From Entrophospora sp. SA101 (lineage: Eukaryota > Glomeromycota > Glomeromycetes > Entrophosporales > Entrophosporaceae), in the NCBI GenBank assembly GCA_958430865.1, contig CAUDNR010003458.1:749-42193 (forward strand): a DNA stretch of 41,445 nucleotides, given 5' to 3'. Below the pieces are notes generated by a model. It was not told the DNA's origin. It did not search any database and worked only from the letters and a program-made list of their open reading frames with translations. Positions 30,524 to 41,224 of the stretch are shown here, one piece after another. The position numbers and the translations under genes were made by a program. Numbering within the stretch: position 1 is the first letter of the stretch; every line of letters begins with the position of its first letter.

Positions 30524-32465
30524 GTTAATAAATAACAAATAACCATATTAATAGTTTGTTAAATTTAAGTCAACTAATTAAAATTTTGATCTTTTATGTT
30601 TATTTATTTCTTTAGAGGACCACTTAGACCGTCAAATAAAGTATGTAATATGTAATCATATGGGTAGGATTGGCTATTTTGTTTTTATAATGATTTTGTT
30701 ATTAATCCAATCTCCAACTACAGGAAAACGAATTGATAAGAAGATGAAATATTTAAATTAAAAAAACGAATTACAGAGCTAGAAAAAGGTAGAGATCTCA
30801 TGATGAAAATGTTAGGTTATGCGTTGGAGTTTGATTAAAGATAGGAATCGACTATAATTGGTATACTTACAACAACTATAATTAACTTGTTTCTTTTTGG
30901 TTTCCTTCTCTATGTTATATAACTACTAATTTTGTAATTCTTGGAGTTATTTCGACTGAATCATCAAGTATTTTCTTTTCCTCATATAATTCTGAAAATC
31001 ATAATTTGATTAGATGTTCACTCTTATGCTAACATTCATGTTTATTTTTATCCCTTTTTTTTTTATAGAAAAGAGGAAGGTAGAAAATAATGAATTGGAA
31101 CGTCACATCGAATTTCTTAAGAAATTGCCAGTTTCAAGCGACCTTGGAAAGAATGGAAAGTGGATGTCGTATGCAACACAACCTGACAACATTGTGCATA
31201 ATTATCGTCCTTACGATAATCACAATCTCCCGTTAGCAATCCTTCATCCTGTTTTCCCCAAATTTATGATAGATGTAGAAAATATTACAATTCTACCAAA
31301 AGAGGAAGAAAGCGTCTATAGGATGACAAAGACCATGTGTGGAAAATTTAAAATTGAGGACAATAGGACTGAATATTTTAGTAATTGGTCAGAGGAGTTC
31401 TTCCGTAGAAAGGCAAAGTTATCCCGTCGCTTCGAAGAAGATCCAGATATTTCATTCGTTAAAGTTATAGAAAATAATATATATCTTGCGATTATAGAAT
31501 TCAAAAACGAAATTGGAGCGGGTGGAGATCCATATATTCAAGCATGCGGATACTATTCAAAGTATATTTTAAAAAAAATTGAAAAGGGAAAAAAACATCC
31601 TAACACTTGTCTTCCTACCTTTCTATTATACATAATGGGACCGATGATAGGGATTGCTGGTGCAGTCTATTCACGCGAAATCGTAATTTCTCCTTTAGTT
31701 AGTACTTCTCTGATAATACCAAAGGAACTACAGTCAAACTTACTGACAAAAATCACCAGAATATTTTGTGCATTAAAAGCAGGATTGGATAGTATTGACA
31801 AATTTCATGTAAATTTGTCACCAGAGATGCTGGATAATTCATTATATTGTGAACAGGTGATATTTCCTTATATTCAACAGTATGTTTCTCGGGACAAAAA
31901 TCTAATAAAATTTGTATATGTGGAACAATTATTATTATTGCAAAATCAACTTGTATTTCGCATAAAGAGATTGCCAGAAGGAACTAATTGTATCATAAAA
32001 TTTGTGAAAACATACGGGGATGATGTGCATGAACTTTGCTATACAAACGGGTTCGCACCAGAATTATTTGCCATAAACACAATTAATTTATCAGAATATA
32101 AATTAGTGGTTATGGAAGACCTTGAAGAACAGGGGTACAAATGCGTAAGAGAAATATGGCGTTTGCTCTCCTTAGATGACAGAGAGACTTTAAAATCAAA
32201 GATTAACCGTGCAATCAAGAATATCCATTCTGCTAAATATGTACATGGTGATATGAGAATTGATAATATAATGGCAAAAATGTATAAAACAGAATGGTCA
32301 ATTAAAATAGTTAACTTTGATTGGGCAGGAACTTTAAATGAAGCAAAGTACCCGTTATCAATTCTCGATGAAAAATACACAGAATACCATGAAGATGCGC
32401 ATTATGGTAGTCACATTAAACATGAACATGACTTACACCTCATTGAAAAGTCATATATTCGTTAA
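30355..32465 (+). CDS. Crinkler-type effector-like protein: PD-(D/E)XK nuclease plus kinase-like domain
   Basis: Main exon 31069-32465 begins after the acceptor TTTTTTATAG; the open frame upstream to an ATG at 31014 reads hydrophobic intron sequence. Residues are counted from that ATG. About residues 100-220 hold a restriction-endonuclease-like core with IIEFKNEIGAGGDPYIQACG (E162-x-K164, then the Gln helix). About 310-440 hold a divergent protein kinase: CIIKFV (K329), VVMEDL, HGDMRIDNIM (H411, D413, N418) and FDWAG (D436) in place of DFG. This pairing is known from Crinkler-RHS-type proteins. Likely 5' exons: 30355-30416 and 30616-30640 join in phase (GG|A); a third from 30724 gives coiled-coil codons (KLKKRITELEKGRDL) but needs a one-base shift. 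So the gene may be damaged upstream while the catalytic part is whole. It may act in the host or as an effector. Confidence 0.7.
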
Positions 32466-33009
32466 TATTTTGTATAATTTTTAATAATTTTTTCAAAAAT
32501 TTTTATATATAAATAAAATTCTTATCTAATAATGAATAAATTTTTTTTGTTTTTAATATTGAAAATGATGTATTATCATTGGTATTTGCACTATTTAAAA
32601 AAAAATTTAAAATTTCTTATATGTAAACTAGAGTAGCGCGAGTAACAGGTTAATCTCAATAATCACCACCACCTTTTTTAATGTGTAATTCTTTTATTTT
32701 AAAGTGATTTTTTTTATCGATAAATGGATGTATAAATAATAATAAATAACTATATTAAAAAAAATTAATTCTTTTTTTCTGGTGAGTTGACAGTTATTAT
32801 TTATTTTATCATATAATCAAGTCATGAATACATTTTATTTCATTAAACATTGTTGATATTGATGTTGTTGGATTTATTTTTATATAACATTCCTTTTTTT
32901 TTATTTTATTTGTTATGTGGTCATTTGTTACTGGTTTTTCATGTTTCTATATTACAATATGAATTTTGAGATGAATAAGTTGTAGAGAATTTTTAGGTAG
33001 TTGAAATTA
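32466..33009. other. Intergenic, no gene seen
   Basis: AT-rich 3' region of the nuclease-kinase gene. Nothing recognisable. Confidence 0.5.
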
Positions 33010-33262
33010 ATTTAAATCATTTTTGATATCGAATATATATAAAATTACCCTTAGAATATTCTTTTCTACACCGAAGATATGACCTTTCGCAATTTCTGCT
33101 TGCATACTTATTGGATAGGAATGGAGAGCAGGATTTTTACTTTCGATAATCTAAAATTTAATTTCATCTGTAACCAACTTCTAGATATTCATAAATTACA
33201 CCTTCCATTAACTTATTATTATCAACAATGATGAAAGAATTGTGAGCGTTATTATTAAAAGC
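33010..33262 (-). pseudogene. Remnant of an unrecognised coding sequence
   Basis: The minus strand reads HNSFIIVDNNKLMEGVIYEY then LEVGYR, and after a frame change and a stop IIESKNPALHSYPISMQAEI and AKGHIFGVEKNILR. The composition is protein-like and unlike the AT-rich surroundings, but there is no intact frame. Family unknown. Confidence 0.3.
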
Positions 33263-33309
33263 ATTTAAATAATATTAAAATAGTATTTTTGTTATTATCA
33301 TTAATGTTT

Positions 33310-33425
33310 TTCTACTCCCACAATGGCATTAGCTTCGCATCATGAAAAATTTTCCTGACGTAATATTTATGTAACGTTACGGGGTCCAGCCTAAGTCTAC
33401 GTCCTGTAATGTTGCGTCCCAAAAA
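33310..33425. other. Small GC-richer island in AT-rich DNA
   Basis: Contains GTAACGTTAC (a perfect 10-bp palindrome) and GGGGTCCAGCCTAAGTCTACG. It does not look coding or tRNA-like. It may be a fragment of a mobile element. Confidence 0.3.
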
Positions 33426-34058
33426 AATTTTAGATGTTATCGTGCTTGCAATAGTTTGTTTATTGTAAATCTTACAAACACAAATATTATGTCGGAAAAA
33501 ATTTCCTGATGTTAATAATTCCGAACCTATTTCGTTCCTTTAGTGTTAATGATTGAATCAAATCACACAAATGGATTTCAAATTAAACACCATTTCTTTA
33601 AAGTTTATTAAAAATAATAGTATTTTTTTAATTAATTAAAATTTTTTTTTGATAAATCTACCTCAGTCTAAAATCAATCATATTTATATATTTTAAATTT
33701 TTTCTTTACTTCTTTTTTTTAATAAAAAATAAATTTTTAAAACATTTGCTTATTTGTTTTATTTAGTAGATTTTATTCGACCAAATGATACACTACAGCA
33801 AAAAAAAAATTTCTCAGACTTTTATTAAAAAATCAAGAAACACGAAATTTCTTGTATACGTAATCTGTTTTAGTACATTCAATAAATCTCAGTTTCTCAA
33901 GATAATTTTTGTAATTTCATCTTATCAATCTTTGGTAATAATCAATAATTCTCTCTAAAAATAATTAGTATATATCTGTTTGTCTGTTTAGTACGTTCAA
34001 TAAATATCAAGTCTCAATGATCTATTTTTTTTAGAAATAAATAATAAATTTGTTCCTA

Positions 34059-35165
34059 TTATTTTCCTTCTAGAGATCTTTGCTTTTTGTTGTGCAATAA
34101 TGCATCATCATGATGCTTTCTTTTTCCAACATTTATTATTTTTCTTTCCTCTTGGTAAATTTCATAGGTAATCCTTTCTTTTCTTAGATAAGTTTCCAAT
34201 GTCTGAGTATCATTTATTTTGAAAATATAAGGTGCAATTTTTTCACCTTGTTCTTTCTTTAAAATACTTCTAATAGTGCTGTAATTCTTGGGTTACATAG
34301 TAAATAAGTTTCATATTAACTATTTTTACATAGGAGTAGTTCTATATATCACTTAAGATAACAAATTATAATCACATTACAAATTTTGATCCCTGAAATC
34401 CTTAGTAACACCAATGTTCACTTTGTCTGGTTTTGTTGCAGCATGCCCCACATACAATAAATTTCATTTTCAATTGATCAACACCAGCTAAAATTTTAAT
34501 TGGAGCATGCATATAAAAATTTTCTGAAATATATTATTCTTGAATTGAATAATTACTGATCCATTTAAATTAAACTGTGGTCACGAAGCATGAAAACTTT
34601 GATTGATGTGTACATGTATGTATGATATTATTAATAATATACGTAATTAACATTTGAGATATTTTCCAACATCTAAATAAATAAATATCATTAAACTTAC
34701 TTTTACCAATACTTCTTTGAAGCCCATTTACTTCACGTGACAGATATGTAATATCGTTAGTAATAATGGTACTTGCCAGTCCGTCAATCTTTATGAAACG
34801 ACTTGTTCTGTTAATCTTGTGATTTGCTAAATTTTCTGGTAGTTTATCCCATTGTCTTAACAAAGAAGAAGGCGGTAGTGATTTTATTGTTTTATTATTA
34901 TGCAATCCACGCGGTTCTTTGAGTATATTTGAAAATGAAGTAGTTGGTGAAGGAGAAGATCCCGAGATTTCAAAGTCCAACCGCTTTTGCTTTTCATTTT
35001 CTATAGTAATTATAGCCTTTTCAATAATTGATAGTGATGACTGTAATACTTTATTGGAATTATTAAATTCGTCTAGCAATTTACTATTACAATATAAATA
35101 TCTTGAAGAAGTTATTTTTTGGGATTTTAAAATTGAAATTGGATAATTAGAAAATTTTTGAATTT
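34059..35165 (-). CDS. Unrecognised gene with three exons
   Basis: Exon A is open from about 35165 down to 34701 and ends at GTAAGT (34700-34695); its first in-frame initiator is only a TTG at 35079, so a start or another exon lies upstream. Exon B (34523-34412) follows acceptor ATATTTCAG; exon C (34278-34059) follows ATTACAG and ends in TAA. The phases fit at both joins (1+2 and 2+1 nt), which supports the model; the exon B donor (GTGTTA) is weak. The protein is Ser/Asn-rich with a possible coiled coil, then CGACCNKTR in exon B, then a charged C-terminus (TLETYLRKERITYEIYQEER, KRKHHDDALLHNKKQR) that could be a nuclear localisation signal. I do not recognise the family. Confidence 0.5.
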
Positions 35166-35289
35166 ATCATTAAAAAAATATTTATTAACATAATTTTTTA
35201 AAAATATAGGTTACACCATCTCTTGATACGTAAAATAAATAAATAAATAAATAAATAAAATAAATAAATCTATTCTTTCGCTTCTTATA

Positions 35290-37788
35290 TTACTTCTCCT
35301 CATTCCCGCCCTCGCCCTCTTCACCTTCCACCTCCTCTTTTATTTTAAACCAATCACAAAATCTGATTAATTGATTTGCACCACAATTTTCAGCAATTGA
35401 TTTAATTTCTACTAAATTTTCTTGAGTTACGTATCTCGAAATAGCTTTCTCACATCTTTGAATCAAATGTGGTATGACAAATCTACTTGCAAAATATATC
35501 AAGTCAATCCAATCTTCTAAATCATTTGTATCAATAATTTCATTTGTGTACATGTATAAAAGTATTTTTTCAAGCATTTCATAAGAAATGTCAGGTAATA
35601 TAAGATATCTATCTTGTGATTCTATCATTTGTGAATTTAAAAGTGCTTTGAAATAATATGATTTATTTGAAAGAATTTGTGCGTGAACATAAAATTGTTC
35701 GTTCTCATTTTCATTCTTTCCTTCATTTTCCATATCTTCTTCATTTGTCTGTTCATCTTCTCCTTCCACCAATTCCTCTGTTTTTAATTTTATTGTGAAA
35801 TCACTTGTTTTTGAATCATTGAAAGTGACACTATCATTATTGCTAACAGTATTTAATTCATCATCACAGATTATGTCATTGACAAGATCAACCTTAATAT
35901 CCATAACGACGCTTTCATCATCATCTACTAAAGGACCGATTTCTCTTCGTTTTTGATTGAATAATCGAGTAGATTTCCACATAAATCTATTTCCATCATA
36001 ATCACAGCTCATTTCAACCTTTAACAAAAATCCATATTCACCTTCAAGTTGGTCGGTTAAAACTTCAAATGTGTCGCTTTCCCTGATATTACTTGAGGGA
36101 TTTAGTTTTGTTTCGAAAGGAATTATTGACCAGGTTGGATTTGGATTTTTGACGGTTGGTAAAGGTGAAATTGAACAAATAACTTTTGATGAGTTTAGGA
36201 ATGATATAGCATGTTTAAGTTTTATTAATAATGATGAAATCACATAATTTCCTGGTCGATAATCAAATTTCCAAATTATGAATGCTATTGATTTTTCTGT
36301 AACTATATGTTTTGAGCATCTTGTCAAACATATATTGTCACGACCTAAATATTCAGGATATAAAATGATGTTTTCACTTTTAAGAGTTCCTCTGTTCCAT
36401 CCTCTTATATATTTAGTTTTAAAATTCCCATTTTCATAATACGCATTGGTTCTAGTATTATAAGATATTCTATGTTTATACATATGTGGTTTTAATTCAT
36501 GTTTAATGACATTAAATATAAATTTATTATTAAATATTCCATCTATTTTTCTTGACTTTTCTACTATTTCATCGTTAGATTTATCCTTCATATTCTCGTT
36601 AACATTTTCATTAATGCCATCTTCATCTTTTCTTTCATATTCTTTATCTAATTTAGTAGCATTACCAACATTTCCTTCTTTATCTTCATCTTTTACTTTT
36701 TTATTATTATCAACAATATTATTTTCAGGTATTTTTTTTAATTGAACTTTAACATCCATTCTAAGACATTCATGCGAATCGGCAACAACTTCACCTTGAA
36801 CACGTAAATCTTGTCTAAATAATTGAGTATTTTTCCATAATAAACCACCGTTTACTTCTCCTTTCAAATAAAATCCACTATGATTTTTAACAAATTTTTT
36901 CAAATTTAGATTTTGATCACTCAACTGATACCCATATCCATCTGACCATGCCTGAACAGGAAAAAAATCTAAACGAATCCAACCAGGGTCGTTTAATAAT
37001 GATGCATTATTATTATGATTACGATTAGTTGTCGAATTTGTTGATGTTGATGATGATAAAAATGATGGTAAAAATGTTGATGATTTTAATTTATTATTAT
37101 ATTTAGGCATAAATCTTGATCCTGATCCGCCATTGTTAGATTTAAATTTTGATGGCGATATTGGAAGAATGTACCATCTTGCATCAGAAGTGTTATCCCA
37201 TAATGAATACTCTAATCTTACTTGAAGATCAATAATCTCAAAGTTTCCAGGCGAATAATCAAATTTATAAATTATAAAAGAGGGTAGTTCAGGATACCTC
37301 CTATCTTTTGTTAAAAATGTCCTATTAAACATGTATTCAGGTACATAGGACATGTTTTCATATTTATAAGCACCTTTATCCCAAAATTCCAAATATTTTT
37401 CTTTGACGTTTCCATTTTCATAATAAGCATCAGTTCTTGTGTTATAGGAAATTCTATGTTTGTAAGTTGTATCGGATTCTTTGATAATATTGCATGGATA
37501 TTTATTAAATATTCCTTGCAAGGACGACGTTAATGATGACCGCGACGATGATGGTGATGGTGGTGATGATGGTAATGATGGCGATGATGGTGACGATGAT
37601 GATAACGATGATGAAAATTTTAAACTTTTTAAAGCAATTTCATCATTAAAATACTTTAACGCAGTTTCTTTGTCTACTGATAATGGATAACAAATTTCTT
37701 GGAATTGTTCAGCATTAGGACCTTGAATATTTTCTCTGATGTCCATATCACGAGTTTGATATGAATAAGATGGCCTTCGAAAAGCCAT
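35290..37788 (-). CDS. BTB/POZ protein with two PAW (PNGase C-terminal) domains
   Basis: ATG at 37788, 832 residues, no intron. After a Ser/Pro-rich stretch (55-90), residues about 108-345 read HRISYNTRTDAYYENGN, IIYKFDYSPGNFEI and LLWKNTQLFRQ; a second unit at about 430-640 repeats HRISYNTRTNAYYENGN, IIWKFDYRPGNYVI and FMWKSTRLFNQ. The order Ile-Tyr-Asn start, W-x-F-x-y strand and W-x-x-TqLFrQ end is that of the PAW domain of peptide:N-glycanase, which binds high-mannose glycans. Acidic linkers separate the parts. The C-terminus (about 695-815) is a BTB domain (FYVHAQILSNKSYYFKALLN, ILLYMYTNEI) with a BACK-like start, usual for cullin-3 adaptors. So it may present glycosylated proteins for ubiquitination; that role is inferred. 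The transglutaminase core of PNGase is absent. Confidence 0.75.
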   Translation of the reverse strand: MAFRRPSYSYQTRDMDIRENIQGPNAEQFQEICYPLSVDKETALKYFNDEIALKSLKFSSSLSSSSPSSPSLPSSPPSPSSSRSSLTSSLQGIFNKYPCNIIKESDTTYKHRISYNTRTDAYYENGNVKEKYLEFWDKGAYKYENMSYVPEYMFNRTFLTKDRRYPELPSFIIYKFDYSPGNFEIIDLQVRLEYSLWDNTSDARWYILPISPSKFKSNNGGSGSRFMPKYNNKLKSSTFLPSFLSSSTSTNSTTNRNHNNNASLLNDPGWIRLDFFPVQAWSDGYGYQLSDQNLNLKKFVKNHSGFYLKGEVNGGLLWKNTQLFRQDLRVQGEVVADSHECLRMDVKVQLKKIPENNIVDNNKKVKDEDKEGNVGNATKLDKEYERKDEDGINENVNENMKDKSNDEIVEKSRKIDGIFNNKFIFNVIKHELKPHMYKHRISYNTRTNAYYENGNFKTKYIRGWNRGTLKSENIILYPEYLGRDNICLTRCSKHIVTEKSIAFIIWKFDYRPGNYVISSLLIKLKHAISFLNSSKVICSISPLPTVKNPNPTWSIIPFETKLNPSSNIRESDTFEVLTDQLEGEYGFLLKVEMSCDYDGNRFMWKSTRLFNQKRREIGPLVDDDESVVMDIKVDLVNDIICDDELNTVSNNDSVTFNDSKTSDFTIKLKTEELVEGEDEQTNEEDMENEGKNENENEQFYVHAQILSNKSYYFKALLNSQMIESQDRYLILPDISYEMLEKILLYMYTNEIIDTNDLEDWIDLIYFASRFVIPHLIQRCEKAISRYVTQENLVEIKSIAENCGANQLIRFCDWFKIKEEVEGEEGEGGNEEK

Positions 37789-37923
37789 TTTTTTCTAGTT
37801 AATTGTTAGTTGGTTAGTCGAAATGGGAATACATAATGAATGGATAAAAAAATTTTTTTTATTGGATGTTTGTTTGTTTATTTAATTTATTTATATATAT
37901 ATATTTGTACGACCTATCTTATA

Positions 37924-38784
37924 CTAATACTTCATTTCAATAAAAATATAAAATCCACAAAGTTCATTATCAACATTGACATCACCTTTTAAAGGTTCAA
38001 ATTTACCAAATAAATTTTCAAACAGTTTTGGAAATTCAACAAAGAGATAATTCATATCACAATCATCTGTATCATAGTTTTTTTCCTGAAGGGTGTTTAC
38101 AACCATTTTATAAAATATTGATGGGCTAGGTGGAGGAAAGGTGCGTGTGGATTCAAGTTTACCAGTTATTTTCCTTTGAATTTTTTTGATGTGTTCTTTT
38201 CGACAAAATCCTTGACATGAATGTGTGAAATTTTCATTGAAATTCATTCCTTGATAATCTTTACTCCAAGAGATGAAATAATCACAATAACGGTCTAGCA
38301 ATAATCCTTGTGTTTTAACAGATAATTGACTAAATAGTTGGTCTGATTTGTAGACTGAGAAGTTATCAAGAACCAATTTAGACGAACTCTTATAAACATT
38401 TTTGAATCTGTAAAGATCAGCTAGGACAAGTGATAATAAAGGTCTAGATGGGAACTCACGTTCCAAGAATTCTTTTCCTCTTTCAATAAATGAATCGACC
38501 AAATATTTATCAGCAATTCGAAACAATTCTGCAACATTATCCCAGGTAATCAGTAAACTACTTCCTGGATAAATAAAATCCAAAAGATCTTCAAATGTTT
38601 GCATTGGTTCGTCAAGTTCAATGTTTTGAATTCCTTGAGTATTGCTGCTAGTGGCGGCATCTATGAATAAATCTTTGAAAATTTGAGATGCAAGACTTAA
38701 AATTAGTTTATGGATCTTAAATGATTTATCTTTGACGATTATTATAATATCACCATCAGGATAATTATGTTTAGATGATAACAT
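37924..38784 (-). CDS. BTB/POZ domain protein
   Basis: The frame is open from a TTG at 38796; the first ATG is at 38784, giving 286 residues. A BTB domain fills residues about 5-110: GDIIIIVKDKSFKIHKLILS, LASQIFKDLF, FEDLLDFIYPGSSLL and LFRIADKYLVDSFIERGKEF. The rest is helical, with a His/Cys-containing stretch (HSCQGFCRKEHIKKI) and no known domain. This is one of the many fungal BTB proteins that self-associate and may bind cullin-3. It lies 135 bp upstream of the PAW-BTB gene on the same strand, but with its own promoter space; the two BTB domains are not close copies. Confidence 0.8.
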   Translation of the reverse strand: MLSSKHNYPDGDIIIIVKDKSFKIHKLILSLASQIFKDLFIDAATSSNTQGIQNIELDEPMQTFEDLLDFIYPGSSLLITWDNVAELFRIADKYLVDSFIERGKEFLEREFPSRPLLSLVLADLYRFKNVYKSSSKLVLDNFSVYKSDQLFSQLSVKTQGLLLDRYCDYFISWSKDYQGMNFNENFTHSCQGFCRKEHIKKIQRKITGKLESTRTFPPPSPSIFYKMVVNTLQEKNYDTDDCDMNYLFVEFPKLFENLFGKFEPLKGDVNVDNELCGFYIFIEMKY

Positions 38785-39290
38785 CTTCTTAATCAAGCAA
38801 GAGTTAAATAATTTTATATGTAAGAAAAAGAATATTCAAGGAATGGTAAATTAATAATAATAAATTCATTTATTATTATTATATTTTTGTTATTTATTAT
38901 GATTGTTTTTGTTTTTGTTGTTACACCGAATATTACAAATTTTGTGTGTAATAACTTTGTTTTTTTTTTTCTTTGTACACAATAATAAGGAATTGAAGGA
39001 TGAAAAAATGAGTAAAGAGTGTTCGTAACTTCTGATCATTTTGATAAAAATTTTGTCCGGCTTAAATTCATGTAATTGAAGCAAATTATGTGTTTTATAC
39101 GTTGATTGTACGCGAATTTAGAAATTTGTCATATTTGAGATCTATGCATGTCAAAAGTGTGAGTTTTATTTTTTCTAAACATTAATGTTAACGCAATATT
39201 AAGAATGGCTAAATATTGACATTATTCCTGGTTTAATTCTTTATTACAATAAGGAATATATTGGAGAAGTTTTATCATCATACTTTTTAG
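38785..39290. other. Intergenic, no gene seen
   Basis: AT-rich, the probable promoter of the BTB gene. A 64-codon frame on the minus strand (38890-39084) is lysine/asparagine-rich and looks random. Confidence 0.5.
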
Positions 39291-40275
39291 AAAGTATTAA
39301 ATATAAAAAGGGGGTTTTTTAAAAAATTTAAAATTCATTATAGAATCGATCGGCATACCATTTCCCACTTTCTACAACCAAATCCAGGAAATCAACCTGA
39401 GCAATCAAGCAACAACATCTCATTTCTTTCCACGTACTCAAAACGAAGTGAAATCAATCAGGGATTGGGGAATGTACCATCGACGCGTGAACTACTCCCC
39501 CCACCTTTTGAAATGTGGCACCCTTCGAAAAAGCTTCAAGAACTCTCGGACGAATTCGAGAAAAAAATACTTTACGATCGTCCATCTGTTCCTTGTGCCT
39601 ATTGTTCTGTGCTGATGATGAGAGCTGCGGTTAAATGGATTGATTACGATCTTGACGAAACTTACGACATAATGATAGCGTTTCCAGACCTCCGATTACC
39701 TTTGCGCGTAAACAACAGGGGCCAAACCAAGATCGCTGTGTGTTCATCGTGTAAATCTATGAAAAATCACCGCTTTCCACCTACCCTAGCGGCGATACCT
39801 GAGGAAATAAGTGCAGTTCCGATGAAGCATCGCAAACGCATATCTCCAATTCGAGCACAACATTTGCAATGGAACAATAGGAGTCGTTACCAAGAGTATA
39901 GACCACAATAACGTCGAGGTCACTTTCCCAACAAACGAAAACATTGTTAAGATCAATGTTCAAAAAGCTACCGCGAACTTTGAAATTAACGGAGTACATG
40001 CCTCGAGACACCAATTCCCTTTACAGAACGCTCTTGCGTCAACCGTCCACAAGACCCGAGGCCTAATGTTGCCGCACGTCACCTTGACCATAGATCAAAA
40101 TATGTTTGCTCCTGGTCAGATCTATGTGGCGATGAGTCGATCTCCTTCCTGGAATTCGATGGACATTTTTGATTTCGATTTCGATTCCTTGAAGGTAGAT
40201 AGGAATGTGATAAATGAATACAAGAGATTGAAATTGTTAAACGAAAAAGGTCTAATAGAGATGATTCAACGCTGA
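39291..40275 (+). pseudogene. Helitron helicase protein with its middle deleted
   Basis: The first part (frame open from 39291, with no ATG before 39465, itself a TTG, to TAA at 39911) has the N-terminal zinc-binding region of fungal Helitron proteins: PCAYCSVLM and VCSSCKSMKN around a YDIMIAFPDLRLP strand, then PIPEEISAVPMKHRKRISPI. Near 39868 the homology jumps, in another frame, to the extreme C-terminus of the Pif1-like helicase: NGTIGVVTKSIDHNNVEVTF, HQFPLQNALASTVHKTRGLM (helicase motif V/VI region) and PGQIYVAMSRSPSW, ending at 40275. The Rep (HUH) nuclease and helicase motifs I-IV are absent. A TATAAAAAG box at 39302 lies upstream. Clearly a non-functional internal deletion derivative; element ends were not found. 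Confidence 0.8.
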
Positions 40276-40610
40276 TTTGGTTTTTCATAACAGTAATAGA
40301 TGTTGAAAAAAACATTTTTTAAAGTTTTCTATTTTGTATAACGTTATTGTATCACATTAGTTAATGTTAAATTAGACTATTTGTATAACGTCGTATCACC
40401 ATGATAACAATAAATGATGCAACTTCATGATTTAGTACTGTAGTAACAAAACATCTTTGCTGTTTCTTTGTACGTACACATTAGACTATTAATAGATTAC
40501 TTTGCTCGAGTTTTCGATCGTAAACAATTGATTGGTTAATTCAAATTCCAGTGAAGCATTAATTGGGTCTTTTTGTGTTTTTTGCCACGTCGCCAATTTT
40601 GAGAAAAATT
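40276..40610. other. Intergenic, no gene seen
   Basis: TTTGTATAACGTT/TCGTATCAC occurs twice (40333 and 40380) with small changes. Otherwise nothing. Confidence 0.4.
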
Positions 40611-40619
40611 TTCCTATTT

Positions 40620-40745
40620 TGTTCATAGATCTTGTCCTTAATGCTTGTACAAACTATTGAATAATTGATAAAACGTTTGTTAGAATATTTTGAAAGCTTC
40701 ATAAATCTTGTCCTTAACGCTTACTTCGATCACTCCTATACAAAC
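40620..40745 (+). repeat. Left arm of an inverted array of about 75-100-bp subrepeats
   Basis: TTCATAGATCTTGTCCTTAA-GCTT starts near 40624 and again near 40699 (TTCATAAATCTTGTCCTTAA), with CAAACTATTGAATAATTGAT and AAACGTT between. The same units appear in reverse orientation at 41225-41445. Confidence 0.6.
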
Positions 40746-40920
40746 TGGATCTTATCATCCTCAAAAAACGATGATTCGTTGTCGTCGTTGCTACTAATTA
40801 TAATTATTGATTGATGGATCTTCGTATATTACAAATGTAACCAATCAAATCAATTAGCGAATTTTTAATTTTTTAAATGTTTCCTTTTAACTAAATAAAA
40901 ATAAATAATAAAAATTAACA

Positions 40921-41095
40921 AAAGGAAGGGTCATGTCACGAAGGGTCAATACACCCAACATGAGCCACCCACGTGAGTTCCACCTTCCTACAACGCAGGA
41001 CTTTACAGCCGGTCCAAAGTGAGGCATTAAACCGGACACAGGGGGCCTTACTTGAGTACTTCGTCATTGCATGACCTTTCCCTGGTCGATACTAT
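40921..41095. other. GC-rich island in the centre of the inverted array
   Basis: About 175 bp of nearly balanced base composition in strongly AT-rich DNA (for example CCCACGTGAGTTCCACC, CAGCCGGTCC, ACAGGGGGCC). No ORF and no correctly ordered pol III boxes. Probably the body of a small mobile element. Confidence 0.5.
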
Positions 41096-41224
41096 TATAC
41101 CAATTCTATGACTTATATATCAACTTTTTTTCAAATTCATTGGATTAAATTTATTCCATAATTTTTATTTGTGTAATCTAAAAAAAAAAAATAAAATTAA
41201 ACAGAAAAAGTAAACTGTTAAATA

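Noticed and set aside
37481..37690. Asp-rich plus-strand frame
   Set aside because: Antisense of the Ser/Pro-rich tract of the PAW-BTB protein.
40079..40315. Minus-strand frame over the Helitron C-terminus
   Set aside because: Antisense of the recognisable helicase motif V/VI region.
40921..41095. tRNA-derived SINE
   Set aside because: Box A-like and box B-like words can be found on the minus strand but in the wrong order.
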